64,000 nucleotides of DNA from Parelaphostrongylus tenuis (GCA_019055375.1 JAHQIW010002017.1:186001-250000), one strand, 5' to 3'; shown: positions 23,517-35,499, counted from the first letter of the stretch. Numbers and translations: made by a program. The notes: generated from the sequence alone by a model not told the origin.

Positions 23517-23949
23517 TTGACCAGAACTACTCAAAATTGCTCAACAATACTAACAACAACATTAAAGCAACGCACATTGTTAACAACAGGCGATCAATCT
23601 AAGCGCTACTGTGAGCACCTGAACCACTGCATCGAGCCTTGTCGCGTCGACGTCGCCGCAATCTCATCCCGATTCAAGATCATCCAAGGTTGCATGCCGC
23701 CAAATTGACAAGAGAAAAATCGCTGAAATTAGCTTGGAGTTTCAGATATCTCGCCGTACAAGTTTTGAAATGTCGCTGTCTCACGATTACCTGTTTCTGT
23801 TGCAGGAGCACTTTCTGGGCAAGAAGAACTTTCAAGACACCAATCATTTACTCCGAGGACTGACAATTTTCTTCAAATCCAATGATGACGAGTTCGATGA
23901 GCGTGATATCGGCTTATTGCGCAGACTGACAGCCGCATACTTTCGATAG
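23517..23949 (+). CDS. Possible two-exon gene fragment, product unknown
   Basis: An acceptor CTGTTGCAG at 23797-23805 precedes an open stretch (from 23806) that encodes EHFLGKKNFQDTNHLLRGLT and continues IFFKSNDDEFDERDIGLLRR to a stop at 23949. Its composition is coding-like, with an amphipathic, charged C-terminus. Upstream, the frame at 23517-23708 contains KRYCEHLNHCIEPCRVDV with four cysteines spaced as in a small secreted domain. The phase between the two could not be proven and no start is convincing. I do not recognise the family. Confidence 0.3.
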
Positions 23950-25359
23950 TCTTGTTAATCGATTTTGAATTCTTCCTAATTAGGAGGGAACAGATGAAAA
24001 ATCGATCTTTTTACTGGAGAAGAACTTTTCATAGATGTTAGCACCATTGAAAGCTAAGAGCGCTACAGCATCACGTCGTCCGTTTCCCAGAACGCCTTTC
24101 AACAAATAACATTCAATAAGATAATTTCGCAAACTACGTGTTTTTTCTTCTATCTCGTAATTCGCTAAAGAAACTCTTTTCTCAGAGTGCTAGTACTCAA
24201 ACTATAGCACAAGCTTCTAAAGAACTCAAAAAGATATTTGCCTTTCAAGAAGTCTTCTGATCTTTTGATCTCCCTTGGTCTTTGACTTGTGCTTCAAGCC
24301 TCATCGAAAGAGAGCTCTTTTACTAGACTATTAGCAATCACCTGATAGGAAAAGTGTTTTCTGATTGTGACAATATGCTTCTTTTATGGAAATACGTTTT
24401 AGCAGAAAAGGAAAATAAGATCGAGTTTTACATTTTTGGTAACGTTGTTTACAGGCTATTCGGCAAGGCGAAGACCGTGCAGGGGCGTGGCGTGGGCGGG
24501 GTGAAAACGAGACGATCGATATTTTGTTATTCGCTTGGGTTTTTTCCTTTGCCGAGGAAAGACCTTAGATCCACAATTGAATATGATACTACGAAAATCT
24601 CTCTACACATTGGTATGTTTTCGGCTTCCAGCGATTTATACGCGTTATAAAAATGAAGGCGAAAAGCGACTGTTAAACAAGCTTTTGATCTGGATGCTAC
24701 AACGTTATAAAAGGATGCTTAGAAAAATGAGTGAGGTGGGACGGTAGCAATAAGTCTCAGCTTTTGAAGGATTACTAGCAATCCTATAAAAAGTTTCTTC
24801 TCCAGCGAATGAGACCGTTTTTCATTTGTTTCCTCCTAGTCAGAAAGATCCCAGTTTTGATTATTACTTCTGCTTAATGAATTTGGTATTTATTGCTCTA
24901 GAGTCAAAATTTTTGAGAAGACCTATGCTGATTTACACATTGCGCTTTTGTTCTGAAAAGACGTTACCTTATGCCCTACTGACAAAAAAGAATAACATTT
25001 TGTATTCTGTGAAATTAATCCTCTTGCTTCAACCCCATGGAGAGCTTTATTGGCAGTTGTATGATACAACTTTGAATTAAAGAAATTTCATTGCCACGGG
25101 AGATTTTGTTGAAGAGAGTCTGTAGATCTTAACCAAGCACGCTCATTGATACTGAAAACTTCCACTTTTCAATACAAAATCTACGTCTTTGGGATTATAA
25201 GCATATCAACTGCCTTTTTCTTGTCGCCGAAATGTGCGAGTTTAATTCAAAATACATTTTAAGAATGCATGACTTCTAGGATAGAGCATACGGAACATAC
25301 AAGCATTTATTTTACCATCCATAGAAGGCCGCCTGTAATCCCTGCATTGTCGGGAGATC
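23950..25359. other. No gene recognised
   Basis: Open frames at 24354-24650 and 24826-25080 have no domain or splice support. A GC-rich patch (GGGGCGTGGCGTGGGCGGGG) lies at 24482-24501. Confidence 0.4.
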
Positions 25360-25555
25360 TTGTCACTTGACGTGCTGTGATCTAAATGATTTGGCGTCGG
25401 TACCTACATAAGTAGGGAATATGACCCCTGCAAGGTATCGATTAATTCGAAGGGCCCAGTGATGATAATGAGCCTGTAAAGGCGAAACAGCTGCCTACTA
25501 CTGTATGACTGCCATATCAGACCTCATTAAAGGCTCAACACATCTTATCAGATTG
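25360..25555 (+). mobile_element. Hammerhead repeat copy G (variant subfamily)
   Basis: The family body is clear (TGTCACTTGACG, CCTACATAAGTAGGGAATAT, CCCCTGCAAGG). The hammerhead region lies at 25457-25503: stem II GCC/GGC closing UGUAAA, then GAAA (25484-25487). Upstream CAGUGAUGA partly pairs with CUACUACUG downstream. CUGANGA has become AUAAUGA. The tail is CAGACCTCATTAAAGGCTCA. Probably inactive. Confidence 0.65.
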
Positions 25556-26544
25556 TCATATATATACGGAGGGTTTTTATTATGAGCAGGAGTAGACCTT
25601 AGGGGAGTTCACATTCATCAGTGGATTAGTTCTCCGAAAGAGCGCATTTTCTTAATGAAAGCTTCCAAAACTTTTCCCCGGTGTTGTAGAAATTTTATTT
25701 AAATATACTCAGCAACATTCAACATCGCATACAATCAGCATCAGCCAACAACAGATTTCCTGTGAGCATGCATTGACACCCACCGTTCAACAATTTGCCC
25801 TCGTCGCTTTTGATTTATACTTCTTACATTCAACAAGTAGTACTTCCTACTCTTCCATTAGACTAATTGTGTCATTCGATAGCTGGTGTAAATAGAGATT
25901 TCAGTACTAAACTTGTTTATGAAAAGGTCTTATCAGTGCACAATACTAGCGAGGAGAAGAAAACGGTTGGCTCTCGGTGTGAGTAGCCTGGTGTTTAAAC
26001 TTTGAAGCGGAGTCATTTTTGATACGACTTCTGCAATAAAATTGCTTGCTCTAAATATCGTTCAATTGTGCATAAAATTTTGGTACACAACATGTCTGTA
26101 CTTGCTCTGGGATGCAGCCTGCTTCGAGCTCGATTAATCTGTGCGCGGCTTCATTAGTGTTTTCCTCTAAGCGCCATTCGTGCATGAGTAACAAACGAAT
26201 TCGTTCCCACATAGCTCTATCTCAAAGCAAATATAGGCAAGTTGCCCACCAAAATGTTTGCAACAAATTTCCCAGATGAACGATATCAAAATCAAGCTAT
26301 TTCAGTTGCTTTTGGTTAGCAAATCTTCAAAGTAAACTTTTCCACACGGCGTGTTTCGAATAGAAAACTCGTCATCTCTATAAAAAAACCATGATATAAA
26401 ATATCTTGTATATGAAGAACAAGTAAATAAATAACATTTCTAACGCAATTCCAAGGGAGAAAGTGAATTCACATATCTTCATTTTCTTACTATCATTACA
26501 GCAAAGAAACGACGGAGTCATATTTGTAGCCTAATAAGTTTGGG
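25556..26544. other. No gene recognised
   Basis: No exon, RNA gene or assignable repeat was seen. Confidence 0.4.
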
Positions 26545-26700
26545 TCCTAAAGCACCCCCGCCCCTTCCCCACCTCAGGCTGGCTATCCTCGAGAACCCGA
26601 GGAAACGTGTTCGAGTAGTATTCAGCAACGTTCATGAGCACATGAATGTTTTCAAGAAGCGGTGAACGCGAGGAGACGAAGGTTGGAAGCTTCATGAGTT
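26545..26700 (+). mobile_element. SINE-D, partial copy
   Basis: It matches the middle of SINE-D (GGCTGGCTATCCTCGAGAAC, then AGTAGTATTCAGCAACGTTC, GAACGCGAGGAGACGA). The tRNA-like head is not recognisable. The partial copy at 49735-49955 has the same end. Confidence 0.5.
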
Positions 26701-26968
26701 ACGTAGTCGTATCCTGAACATATTTGGAGTTACCAATATTATAGGCATTTGAATTTATTGTAAATAACCTCAAACTGAAAACATATAATAATCAGAAAGA
26801 TTTGAGGACTCTTTGATGATGAGATACGTTTCGTAAGCTAGCCGGAAAACTTGCAATAGAATAAGAACTAAGCCTATGAAAAACTTATTAATCATTGCAG
26901 TACGAAGAAAAAAAAAAGAGTGAATGCTTTGAGAACCCAATGGTGTAGAGTGCTGATCAAAAACGTTT
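26701..26968. other. No feature seen
   Basis: AT-rich sequence without recognisable content. Confidence 0.35.
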
Positions 26969-27038
26969 GCGGCAGCCGGATTCGAACCCAGTCCTCACTC
27001 TTTCCGGGAGCGTATGCTAATCGTTACACCACCGACGC
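26969..27038 (-). mobile_element. SINE-B head (tRNA-like), minus strand
   Basis: On the minus strand a 70-nt tRNA-like unit starts GCGTCGGTGGTGTAACGATT (box A) and carries CTCCCGGAAAGAGTG and a perfect box B GGTTCGAATCC. The acceptor stem does not close well, so it is not a functional tRNA. It is immediately followed by a plus-strand piece of the same family, an inverted pair. Confidence 0.7.
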
Positions 27039-27047
27039 TCGCTTTGC

Positions 27048-27150
27048 TCAGAACTCTTTCTGTGAGACGGAAAGAGTGAGATCTCGGTTCGAATCTCGGC
27101 TGACGCATACGCTTTTGCACAACACTCTGCACTATTGGGTATATTCCACC
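27048..27150 (+). mobile_element. SINE-B 3' part, plus strand
   Basis: It has GGAAAGAGTGAGATCTCGG, TTCGAATCTCGGCTGACGCA and the family tail CTTTTGCACAACACTCTGCA then GGGTATATTCC. It is the plus-strand arm of the inverted pair with 27038-26969. Confidence 0.65.
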
Positions 27151-29031
27151 ATCACAACATCGCAAGTGGCAGTCAAATAAAATCATTTCTCCTTGAGAAC
27201 ACCTGCCGTTGAAGTTTCCATGCGGTTTGGTGACTGATGTTACTCGACTCATTCCATACAAATTCGACTTTGTCGTTCTATGTTTCTAATAGTGTTTTCT
27301 TTCAAATTTTTACCTTCTATTATGCGATTTCTAAGCGATTGTCTAGAAATGTTGACAATGTTATTAGCATTTGGAATTGCCTTATTGTTACACTAATTTG
27401 ATGTCAACGATAAATCGTTGAAATGAGTCCTCGTAGATTTACAGAGCTATGAGTTGGCTATTGATTTTTAAACTATACAAGAAGCACTTACTGAGGATAT
27501 CAACGTCAGCCTAACATTCTATGAAATATATCCTGGGTTGATTTATGCCATAACGAAGCTCAGCACTTTTATTCAGTTCATTTCATCGTATTAATAGTCA
27601 GGGTTTCTTGGATTTCTGCAAGTGGTATCAGCTTCTGTTGACGAATTTTACCTCTTGAATCACAGCGAATGCTTATTGAGTTGATTCTTTTTGTAGTCCT
27701 AAAATAAATCGTTTCCACAAATTCATCGAAAGCAATTGCAGGCTTCTAAAGATCGGGAGGGAGCAAGTTAATTCCAGACACGTCTCCTGTTAATGTCTCG
27801 ACAAGCGCGAATAACGAGCCTGGTTGGCTGAGATCGGAGCCAAGTAGTAGTCAGCCGTGAGTTGAACATCATCAGTACCACTACAATGCAAATCACAGTG
27901 AAAAAAACGATTTGTGGGTTTCAAAAAAGCCGCAATTGTATGTCGTAAGATACCATTAAGTGTATCTCGTTTTTAGTAATGTTCCACGTATTCCACGTTC
28001 ACTGTATTTCTTTTCCGTGAATGAAGGTCGTGGAGTGTGTCAAAGTCTGTCACGAATTGGAAGCCTATGATGCTTGGTTTATTTTCGGCTACTACGAATC
28101 ACATGTAACCGATGAAGTCACTAGCATATCAATAATGTTCATGTGAGCGTAGACATAATGACTGTTCGGAGTTTGAAGGCAAAATCATTTTATCCGTTGA
28201 ACGCATTAAGTTCAATACAACACTGCAGGAGTGCTAAAATATCTACCCAGCAAATTGATACAAAATACAGTCTCACTCTCATTCTCAATTTCATTCTCAG
28301 AGAATGATGTGCGAATGAATACTAATTTTGTTAGTACATCGAGGAGCAGGGTAAAGAACTTCGGTACGGAAGAACATGGGTCGACTGAAAAGAGCAATCC
28401 GTATGAATACAACAATAGATCCTATAAGCTCAATCTTCAAGAGCTCATGTGAGCGAGCAGTAAGTATCGAAACAGTGTAGAGTGTTACTGTTAGTGTGTA
28501 GATTTATATAAAGTACATTTGTGATTTGCCTTCTGCGATGATCACACAATTTTGCATTTTATCTCTGCTCTTCCGTTGATGTTTGGTTGTATAGTCTTAT
28601 TATCAGTCGGACTATTTGCTGAAAATACCAAACTTTGAGTGTGGTTAAACACTACTACAACGCTTTATTTCATGCACGATCTCCTGACATATATCCTTGT
28701 ACAAGAATTTTGGACGTTCCTCTCTCTATGTACAAATTTCGACACATGAGCCAGTGCGTTCATCGGCACTTAATTTTTTATTTTTTTTTTGAACAGAAAG
28801 ACCGCAGCCCATAATAACGATAATCTCAAGAAATCAGCTCTATGTACCTTTATTGATTACTATTCATCAAATAAGCAGCGAATTTGGTGTGCTTAAAGTT
28901 CGCGTTTGAAGGCGAAGTCGCAACCAACGACCAGGTGCTTTGAGCAGTGACGTGTTAAGAACAGAAGGATGTAAATTTTAGAGTGTTCTCTGCTCATTTG
29001 CGCAGCTCGAGCAACTTCAGGTTAAAAGAAT
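27151..29031. other. No gene recognised
   Basis: Short frames on both strands at 28212-28452 mirror each other and have no motif. Confidence 0.4.
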
Positions 29032-29309
29032 AAAGGATAAGGTCTCGGCGTTGATTAATTCGCTTCGGAAAGCGCCATGCATTCGGATTGAATTTTTAAC
29101 TTCATATGAGGATGCCTATCTGGATTTTACAATGACTCGCTGTGGCCGCCACTGTATCGAGTTGGTGCTGCTCATCCTCCTAGATAAGTGTGCGACCATT
29201 TCGGTACCAATTTGGCGACCCAGGATAAATGGACGGATGGCTTGAGATTGAACCAACGACTTTGTGTGCAACGCAGACCATTTCTGACCTCTGCTCCACA
29301 TGAGCTCGT
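29032..29309 (-). mobile_element. SINE-A, copy 2
   Basis: On the minus strand the tRNA-like head has GAGCAGAGGTCAG and box B-like GGTTCAATCTC. The body has CCATCCATTTATCCTGGG, AGGAGGATGAGCAGCACCAA and GCATGGCGC, ending GCCGAGACC before TTATCCTTTA. Confidence 0.75.
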
Positions 29310-30639
29310 TTTGATCTAAAAAAAGGGAAGGCAGAACTCCTTGCATTGACCTGTCCTCTAAAAATTTCATGCATACATAAGCAGAATCCCTGCTGCCATC
29401 AGTTTAGTGTATTACACAGACTTGAATGCATGGGCTCGGACTATGTGAGAATATGTGGAGTGGAGGCTACAAGAGTATTTAGTCATCACCGTTGTTTGTT
29501 TACAAGCTTACAAAGAACTTTTTTATGGGACGATCAAGTCGATTCGAGTAGGGTGAAGCACAAGAATAACAGCATTTACGGAAGGCCCATTTCGCCAAAC
29601 GGGAGTGCCCTGTATTTACTGAAAATAGCAAAATACTCTTATTTTTTTGTCGTACCCTCAATATGTGAATAGTCATGCGACTAGTAATGTGTTCAGTTGA
29701 AAGACTTGCGGCTTTCTCAAAGCGTGACGTTAATGCTGTCATCGAAGTGATAGCAACTCGAAGTTCAAATTTCAAATGAATCACGTGGTGGGTGGATTTA
29801 CGATAGCTCCAAGGCGATTTATCTTGTGGCGCGCCTGTCCCACCTCTCATGCAGCCCTCATTGGCAGAAATTTCTCGCATATCATTCTGATAATATACTC
29901 CGGTTATTCGTTTATTGAACTTCTAATTCACCTAGGCTATTCATACCAAGCCAAACTTTTCCACATCAAAAGGATGTGAACTCAATGATTCACTATCGCT
30001 GCGAATTCTGCAAATTTTTCACCATCATCTAGGTTAAATTTATGCTCCTTTATCCTTTTGTTCGAGGCTTAAATATTTTACATCCGTCATTATTATTGTT
30101 GCAGAAAATTTTAAACGCCTCTGTCATGTTTTGGATGTAAGGTGCTGTGAGTCCTTTGCAGAAATGTACTGCAGAACTGAACGCTTTTCAAATCATGTTT
30201 TGGTATTTCATTGCTGCTTAGTGAGATACACAGTTTTTTATTGAGATCGCACAAGTCACACGGTCCTCATCTATCTATCTCTTAAGTTTAGTGTTTCAAA
30301 ATTTTCTATGTTTTTTATGTTTTTGTTAGCCAGTTTGTCTTCGAACAAGGTAGAAATTCATGAAGCATACAATAGCGTAAAGACGGTTGACATTAATTCC
30401 ATCATCAGATCAATCCACTCAACGACTGAATGTTTTCTTATAAGTTCGTTCTTAGAAGAAAATCAGCGCTGTAAAACCTGAAGAACGAGTAGGTCACCCA
30501 ACAACCATTAATTGAATAACATCCATTAACGAACTTTGGCACCGATAAAACTTCGCGTTTCACCTGCAAGTCCCATAATCTGAAAAACACGTCATGGATG
30601 CGTCATCCGGAATAGTTGTAACTTTTCCTTAGTCGAGCT
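29310..30639. other. No gene recognised
   Basis: Two overlapping opposed frames (29346-29672 plus, 29880-29500 minus) are within the length expected by chance and lack motifs or paired splice sites. Confidence 0.4.
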
Positions 30640-30888
30640 TTAGTCGTGGCCGAGTGGTCGTCACGCTGGTCGCGGCGCAAAGCGGAGCCGATCCCCACCC
30701 CCTAACAATCTCCGATGATCAACACCGAAACTTCATAGAACTCCACATTCAGGCTATACTCGAGGTTCCAAGGAGATGTGTTCCACCAATATTCTGCGTT
30801 GTTTGAGAATAAGACGGAAAGTGAACTGACTCTTAGAAGTACTGGGATCTGCCACAGTGAAAAAATATGAGGCACATCAAATAAAGTC
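30640..30888 (+). mobile_element. SINE-D, copy 2
   Basis: This starts TAGTCGTGGCCGAGTGGTCG (box A of leucine/serine tRNA type). The body has CAGGCTATACTCGAGGTTCC and AAGGAGATG, then GAAGTACTGGGATCTGCCAC, ending AATAAAGTC. The ordered blocks match 53336-53588. Confidence 0.75.
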
Positions 30889-31454
30889 AAAAAAGAATTC
30901 TTAGTCGTAGAATTTTTTCAAACCGGCTTTCCTTCAGAAAAAAGCATGCATCTTCGTTTATGTCAAATGAATTGGTTCGTTACTCAAGTAATTGACGTCA
31001 GTGTAATCAATTCTTAGCAATGATGTCGAAAAACAGCTTTTTCCGAACAATTAATAGCAGGTCGGAGTCCCACTCAAAATTAAACTATTGAAGACTGAAA
31101 AAAAAACAATATTTTGAGTTTCTCATTGCTGGCACCGTAAGATATAATTAAACAGAGGATTCTTCAAAGCTATCCTATTGAATCGTGTTGCAATTTCACA
31201 CGCATTTGCGTCACTGAATACCAAGAAAAAGCTTGTATCAACCTTACAGAAGAAGAGTTTGTGAAAAAATCATGATAGTTTTATCTTACAAATTTAGTTC
31301 TTTAATTAATCATCACCCTTTGTCATTACTGAACTGCTTGGAATCCAAATTTGTACGGATTATTTACAATTAATCAGTAACATGTTGTATAATTGTAGAG
31401 AATCTGGATGGGCACTGACCACTAGGACCCTCATTTGTTTTCGATCGTGAAGGA

Positions 31455-31463
31455 TATTTTCAG
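31455..31463 (+). promoter_or_regulatory. Likely trans-splice or 5' intron acceptor
   Basis: TATTTTCAG ends six bases before the ATG at 31470. In nematodes an acceptor this close to the start, with no upstream coding exon, usually marks spliced-leader addition. A normal 5'UTR intron is the alternative. Confidence 0.5.
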
Positions 31464-32443
31464 ATATTCATGGCATTGCTAATCTTTGCCTTACTACACT
31501 GCATCACTATTACGTCATCAAAATCTCTCTTTAGCTTCCACGGTGTCTCTGCTTATGGCGCTGATCATGTCAACCAACCTGTCGATCGACGTAGTTTTCC
31601 TGCTAAGATAAAATCACTAAGCATAGAAGAAGATGTTGAACTAAATGTGCCTCATACCATCAACGAGGGCACTGGAGCAAGTAGCAAAGACGACAACGTC
31701 AAAGAAATAAAAGAACGGACTCTACCGATTCTAAAAGCAGATGCTGAACAGATAAAATTTCCAGATTCAGAGAAATTCAACGACATCCATGAAGGTTATG
31801 GACTGAAAGAGAGGTCGTTCCAGTTCGCAAGATCCTAAAAGAAGTCGATGTTTTGAATGTTAATGCTGGTGAAAGAAGTGTCTCAGACCGAGAAGTCGTG
31901 TTCAGAAATACTCTCAGTCACGTCGAAGTGATACCAACTCAAATTGTGCCGGCAATTATTGCAACAACTGCCACTAATCCATCGATGACACCTCACAAAG
32001 CAATAACTACTGCAACGGCCAATACTCGAGACAGCAAGGCAACAATTGAATCAGCCTAAACAAACATATTAGCGCAGTGGAGACGGAAGGGAAACCTCTA
32101 AGGGGTGGCCATGATCTTGATATGAATAGTGTGATGCCAAGTGCAGAAACATTTGCAGTAGATAAAGAAGAGACGAAACTAACAATTCCATCGATTGACG
32201 ACTTGTCACAGAAAAATGTACTAGCTCCGGCATTAGCCGAAGCAAATTTGGTTGACCCACATCAAAAACTCTTGGAACAAAAATCGAGCGAAGACGATGA
32301 CACCGACACATTTCCTGACTTGGACGAGAAGTCTGATGTCGATATTGAGCTCCAAGACAGTGAAAGCGTCACCCCACCTGGTGTTCACTTGACGTCTAAT
32401 CCATCGACAACGTTCACTTACAACGACGCCGTGATAAATGAAA
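31464..32443 (+). CDS. Secreted acidic protein, exon 1 (two frameshifts)
   Basis: The ATG at 31470 opens MALLIFALLHCITITSSKSL, a clear signal peptide. The mature part is polar and acidic, with EEDVELNVPHTINEG and later SSEDDDTDTFPDLDEKSDV, and a Thr-rich stretch ATTATNPSMTPHKAITTA. The frame shifts near 31820 (a GAGA dinucleotide run before GGTCGTTCC) and again between 32040 and 32060. Three consecutive frames are each clearly coding, with no room for introns. Either this allele is a pseudogene or the assembly has indels. The exon ends at 32443 before GTAGGT, phase 1. No family is recognised. Confidence 0.6.
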
Positions 32444-32547
32444 GTAGGTTCTCAAGGCGACTTCTGTTAGATAAAACATTTTGTAATGATATAAATCAAC
32501 ATTCCAAGAAAATGTACATGGAATGGTTTGCAACTATTCTGTTTCAG

Positions 32548-32661
32548 TGACCGGTGAAGAACTCTTCAATCTCGTCATGTTATTCATCACATTATTACCA
32601 GATATCGAAGATGAGCCAAGCATATGGTCAAAAATAATCGCCGGCTTGCAGGTGTCCAATA
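32548..32661 (+). CDS. Secreted acidic protein, exon 2
   Basis: It follows acceptor TTCTGTTTCAG; the 104-bp intron is a normal nematode size. Joining phase 1 makes an ATG codon, then TGEELFNLVMLFITLLPDIE and DEPSIWSKIIAGLQ. The end is either CAG before GTGTCC (32651) or, better for phase with exon 3, 32661 before GTAGAAG. Confidence 0.5.
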
Positions 32662-32712
32662 GTAGAAGTTTTTCAAAGTATTCCTCAAATTCTCACCATG
32701 TGATTAATGTTA

Positions 32713-33234
32713 GGTTGAGGAAAAAACTCCTTAGCATCTGGTGAAATTTCGAAGTTTACACATAAATTCAATTGAAAACAGGAACAATTATTCATCACGA
32801 TAAGGAGCATCATTCTCCACGATCTTCTGCCAATGGTCTGCAAGCTTTCCGATCTGCTTGAAATTGTCATTCTATGGGCTTTGAATCAAAAACTTTGACA
32901 TGCCTCTTCAAGTTAATCAAATGTCTCGATTCGTCGTCCACAAAGAAAATGTTCTATTGGGGACGGCGCACCATCCTTCCCGTAATGGGTGCGGGAAGAC
33001 CTCTACTCCCTCCAGTTCGTCAAACCTTTCCTTGTCCTCTTTGAAGCGTGAGTTTGGCATTATCTTGCTCAGCGTGCGCTTTCGACGAATCATTGATGCA
33101 CTGTAGCTAGCGTTGACGTGGGAGTTTCTCATGGAAATATGCTTGATTCCTATAAATTTACAACAACCGATACCATGTGAAACAAACATAATTCTGAATT
33201 ATGCGCGGATGTTAACGAACTTTCTCCTCAACCT
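32713..33234 (-). mobile_element. Internally deleted mariner, family C
   Basis: The ends are GGTTGAGGAAAAAACTCC (after TA at 32711) and its inverse CTTTCTCCTCAACC. The minus strand has pieces of a mariner transposase C-terminal half in broken frames: VEVFPHPLREGWCAVPNRTF (the PHPPYSPD region) and KLADHWQKIVENDAPYRDE. The N-terminal part is missing and the element is about 520 bp. It lies in the intron between exons 2 and 3 of the secreted-protein gene. Confidence 0.7.
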
Positions 33235-33318
33235 GGTATTATATGCGAAGTATTGCTAAGAATATGTTGGCGCAGATTTTTTTTGTAAAAACTGACTCTC
33301 ATCAAATTTCATGCTCAG

Positions 33319-33382
33319 TAAGAAGTGAACTTGAAGAAAAAGAATATCTCGAGAACAAGTCTTCATTCGAAACTTTCGCGAG
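33319..33382 (+). CDS. Secreted acidic protein, exon 3
   Basis: Acceptor CATGCTCAG precedes 33319 and donor GTTGGT follows 33382. The 64-base exon encodes RSELEEKEYLENKSSFETFA. It enters in phase 1 and leaves with two bases (AG) that pair in frame with exon 4. Confidence 0.45.
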
Positions 33383-34201
33383 GTTGGTATGTCTTCTTGA
33401 AGCGCTATCGTTATGCCTTTCTGCCCTATGGGTACTTAAAGGCTAATTGAGCGAATTTTCGATTTTACGTGCTTGTGTTTCTTGATAAACACCACAGTGT
33501 CTCACTTATAATATAGATAATTAGCCTAATTATACTATCAATGACATTGCATATATACGTTCGGGCTTTGAGGAGACAAAATCGCCGAAACTCAACTATC
33601 GATTTTGAAGTGAAATCTGCAACATCGCAACAGATTTCAATGAAGATTAGTTTCTTCAAACTAACGCAGATCTAGGAATCAACGATACGATTTCTTCGAC
33701 ACTGACGATTATACGAACGAGCATCTTATTCAAATTTGGCAAAACACGTTGGTTTCGAATTTCTAGTAGAATTGCGCCATCAACGCCATTATCTTTTTTT
33801 TTAAGCTTTTTGCTGTAGCATCTTCATCTGCTTTCAATCTTATATGGCGATCTTGTGAGTTCGTGCTGACCGAAGCACAGTATTGCAATAATTTCATCCT
33901 CACAAGGCAACATTTTGTTGAATTCTCACAAAATTTGTGTAAAAAAAGTTTGTAAAATTCTGTTCTGTATGTTTACGTACTATTGGCCGTAGGTTCTTTC
34001 ACAAAGTGTCCAAGTAGAACGGAGGGCTTTAGAAACTATTGCCACATCAGATTTCTAAAATGTCACGAAGACGGATGAAAGACGTTTCAAAACAGTTGAA
34101 TAGAAGTGCCAATGTCGCTTCATTGGTGCTCTAGATGCACGTCCTTCTTTGGAACGACAGATATGTGCGATCTTCTGCAAATTGTCAATATGTTCTTTCA
34201 G
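33383..34201. other. Intron between exons 3 and 4
   Basis: No exon or known repeat was recognised in this 0.8 kb. Confidence 0.4.
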
Positions 34202-34583
34202 AGCTGTGATACTTCAGTTAGAGCTCCTACTTCCATTTGTTGAGATACTCGCCTATCGTCTTTTCAAAAATTTGCAGCCTCTGGCTCAAACTAGCAATCA
34301 TGTTCATCAGACTGCTCTACTATTTCAAAACACCTCAACAGCCGCAAAAGTTCCCAAAGGCAGAAATGGTTTCCCAACATTTGAATCTTGGCTTGAATAT
34401 CAATATCATTATGCTGTGAGCCAATCTGTGCTTCCTCTGTCCTTCAAAAACAATGACAATACCTGTTTTTCTGAGGTAAAAGCAAATCTACTCAGTGGTA
34501 TGCCTGAATATCTTTCTCCAAATTTTACGCTTCCTACGAAATCTGCGAAAAGGAAAATTAGAACATGCTTATCCAGCTTATGA
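34202..34583 (+). CDS. Secreted acidic protein, last exon
   Basis: Acceptor GTTCTTTCAG ends at 34201. Joined to exon 3 it reads FARAVILQLELLLPFVEILA, a helical stretch. It continues through FPTFESWLEYQYHYAVSQSV to a basic C-terminus KSAKRKIRTCLSSL and a stop at 34583. Phase agreement over three joins supports one gene from 31464 to 34583, about 500 residues if the frameshifts are repaired. An opposite-strand frame (34639-34409) overlaps and cannot be fully excluded. Confidence 0.45.
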
Positions 34584-35212
34584 CGGTCTTCGAAACAGCT
34601 GAAAGGATAAAAACTTTTGTTGCGAATGTGGTCGATCACATTATCATGCTCTCCAACGAGAGACTCACGATCTTTTTCTGGAAATGAAACTTACCTTAAT
34701 CACATTAGTCGTTATGGTACTCTTGAACAGAAACTCAACCTTATGGCTCTAAAATACTCTACGCACCTAAATGTTAAGTTATTTCGATGTTCTCTACATG
34801 GCAACCTCCGGTGAATTTCTCGCTATTGGTCATAGAAATAGTACCATTTTCCTGAAGGATTTCTCCAGATACATACTTCATTCCTTCGAGAGTTTGTTTG
34901 AAGTTTTCAGTAGTCGAAGAGGAGTTCAGTGGGAATTGTTTTGCCGTTGTGGTCTTTCTGGTGAAAAGTTTTGAATTTTTTGGCCACATGATCACCTTTT
35001 AGGTTCTCAGTTGATCCTTGCGTCCGACGATGATTTTCACGCGACAAGCACCGGGCTCGCGCGGTGAAAGCGGCGCATACGATAAGATTGTAGTAGTTCC
35101 AATGAAATCTAAGTTTTCAAGCCACTATTTGATGTCAGTAAATGGTCAATATGATAGAGGAGACTTCAATAAGGCTTCTCAAGTTAAAACATGCTAAAAC
35201 AACTACCAGGAG
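34584..35212. other. No gene recognised
   Basis: Opposed frames at 34771-34995 are seen on both strands and neither has a known domain. Confidence 0.35.
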
Positions 35213-35355
35213 AAAAAAAAGTGTTCCATATATACTCAAAAGAATTAAGTGGTGAACAAAAGCACGGCCTTAGGCGGGAATCGAAACCGCGTTCCATCTA
35301 TACCGGGAACGCGTGCTGCTACCGCTACGCTACCGAAGCATATTTTCGCCACTAC
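35213..35355 (-). mobile_element. SINE-C, copy 2 (minus arm of inverted pair)
   Basis: On the minus strand: GAATGAGTAGTGGCGAAAA, tRNA-like head GGTAGCGTAGCGGTAGCAGC (box A), a paired CGTTCC...GGAACG arm, box B GTTTCGATTCCCGCC, then AGGCCGTGCTTTTGTTCACC. The opposite arm lies at 35500-35625. Confidence 0.75.
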
Positions 35356-35499
35356 TCATTCTTCAAAATCTCTATGTTAGCTATCAGACACCAACCTTTA
35401 ACAGATTTGATCGGGTATGCGATTTTGCTATATAAACCCAGTTGAGCAGACAGCCACTGTTAAATCTAATATTTCGTAATTCTAGAATTTTTACTGCCT

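Noticed and set aside
26335..26375. Minus-strand GATGACGAG...TTCGAAACACG resembling a hammerhead core
   Set aside because: The bases between the two conserved boxes cannot form a stem II and no stem I pairs; none of the family flanks are present.
26969..27038. Candidate tRNA gene with a perfect box B
   Set aside because: The acceptor stem does not close, the same unit recurs with the same tail elsewhere, and it sits in an inverted SINE pair.
29500..29880. 126-residue minus-strand frame
   Set aside because: Length is within chance for this window, there is an opposed overlapping frame, and no motif or splice support.
34409..34639. Minus-strand frame overlapping the last exon of the secreted gene
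   Set aside because: The plus-strand exon fits an acceptor and the phase of the previous exon; the minus frame has neither.
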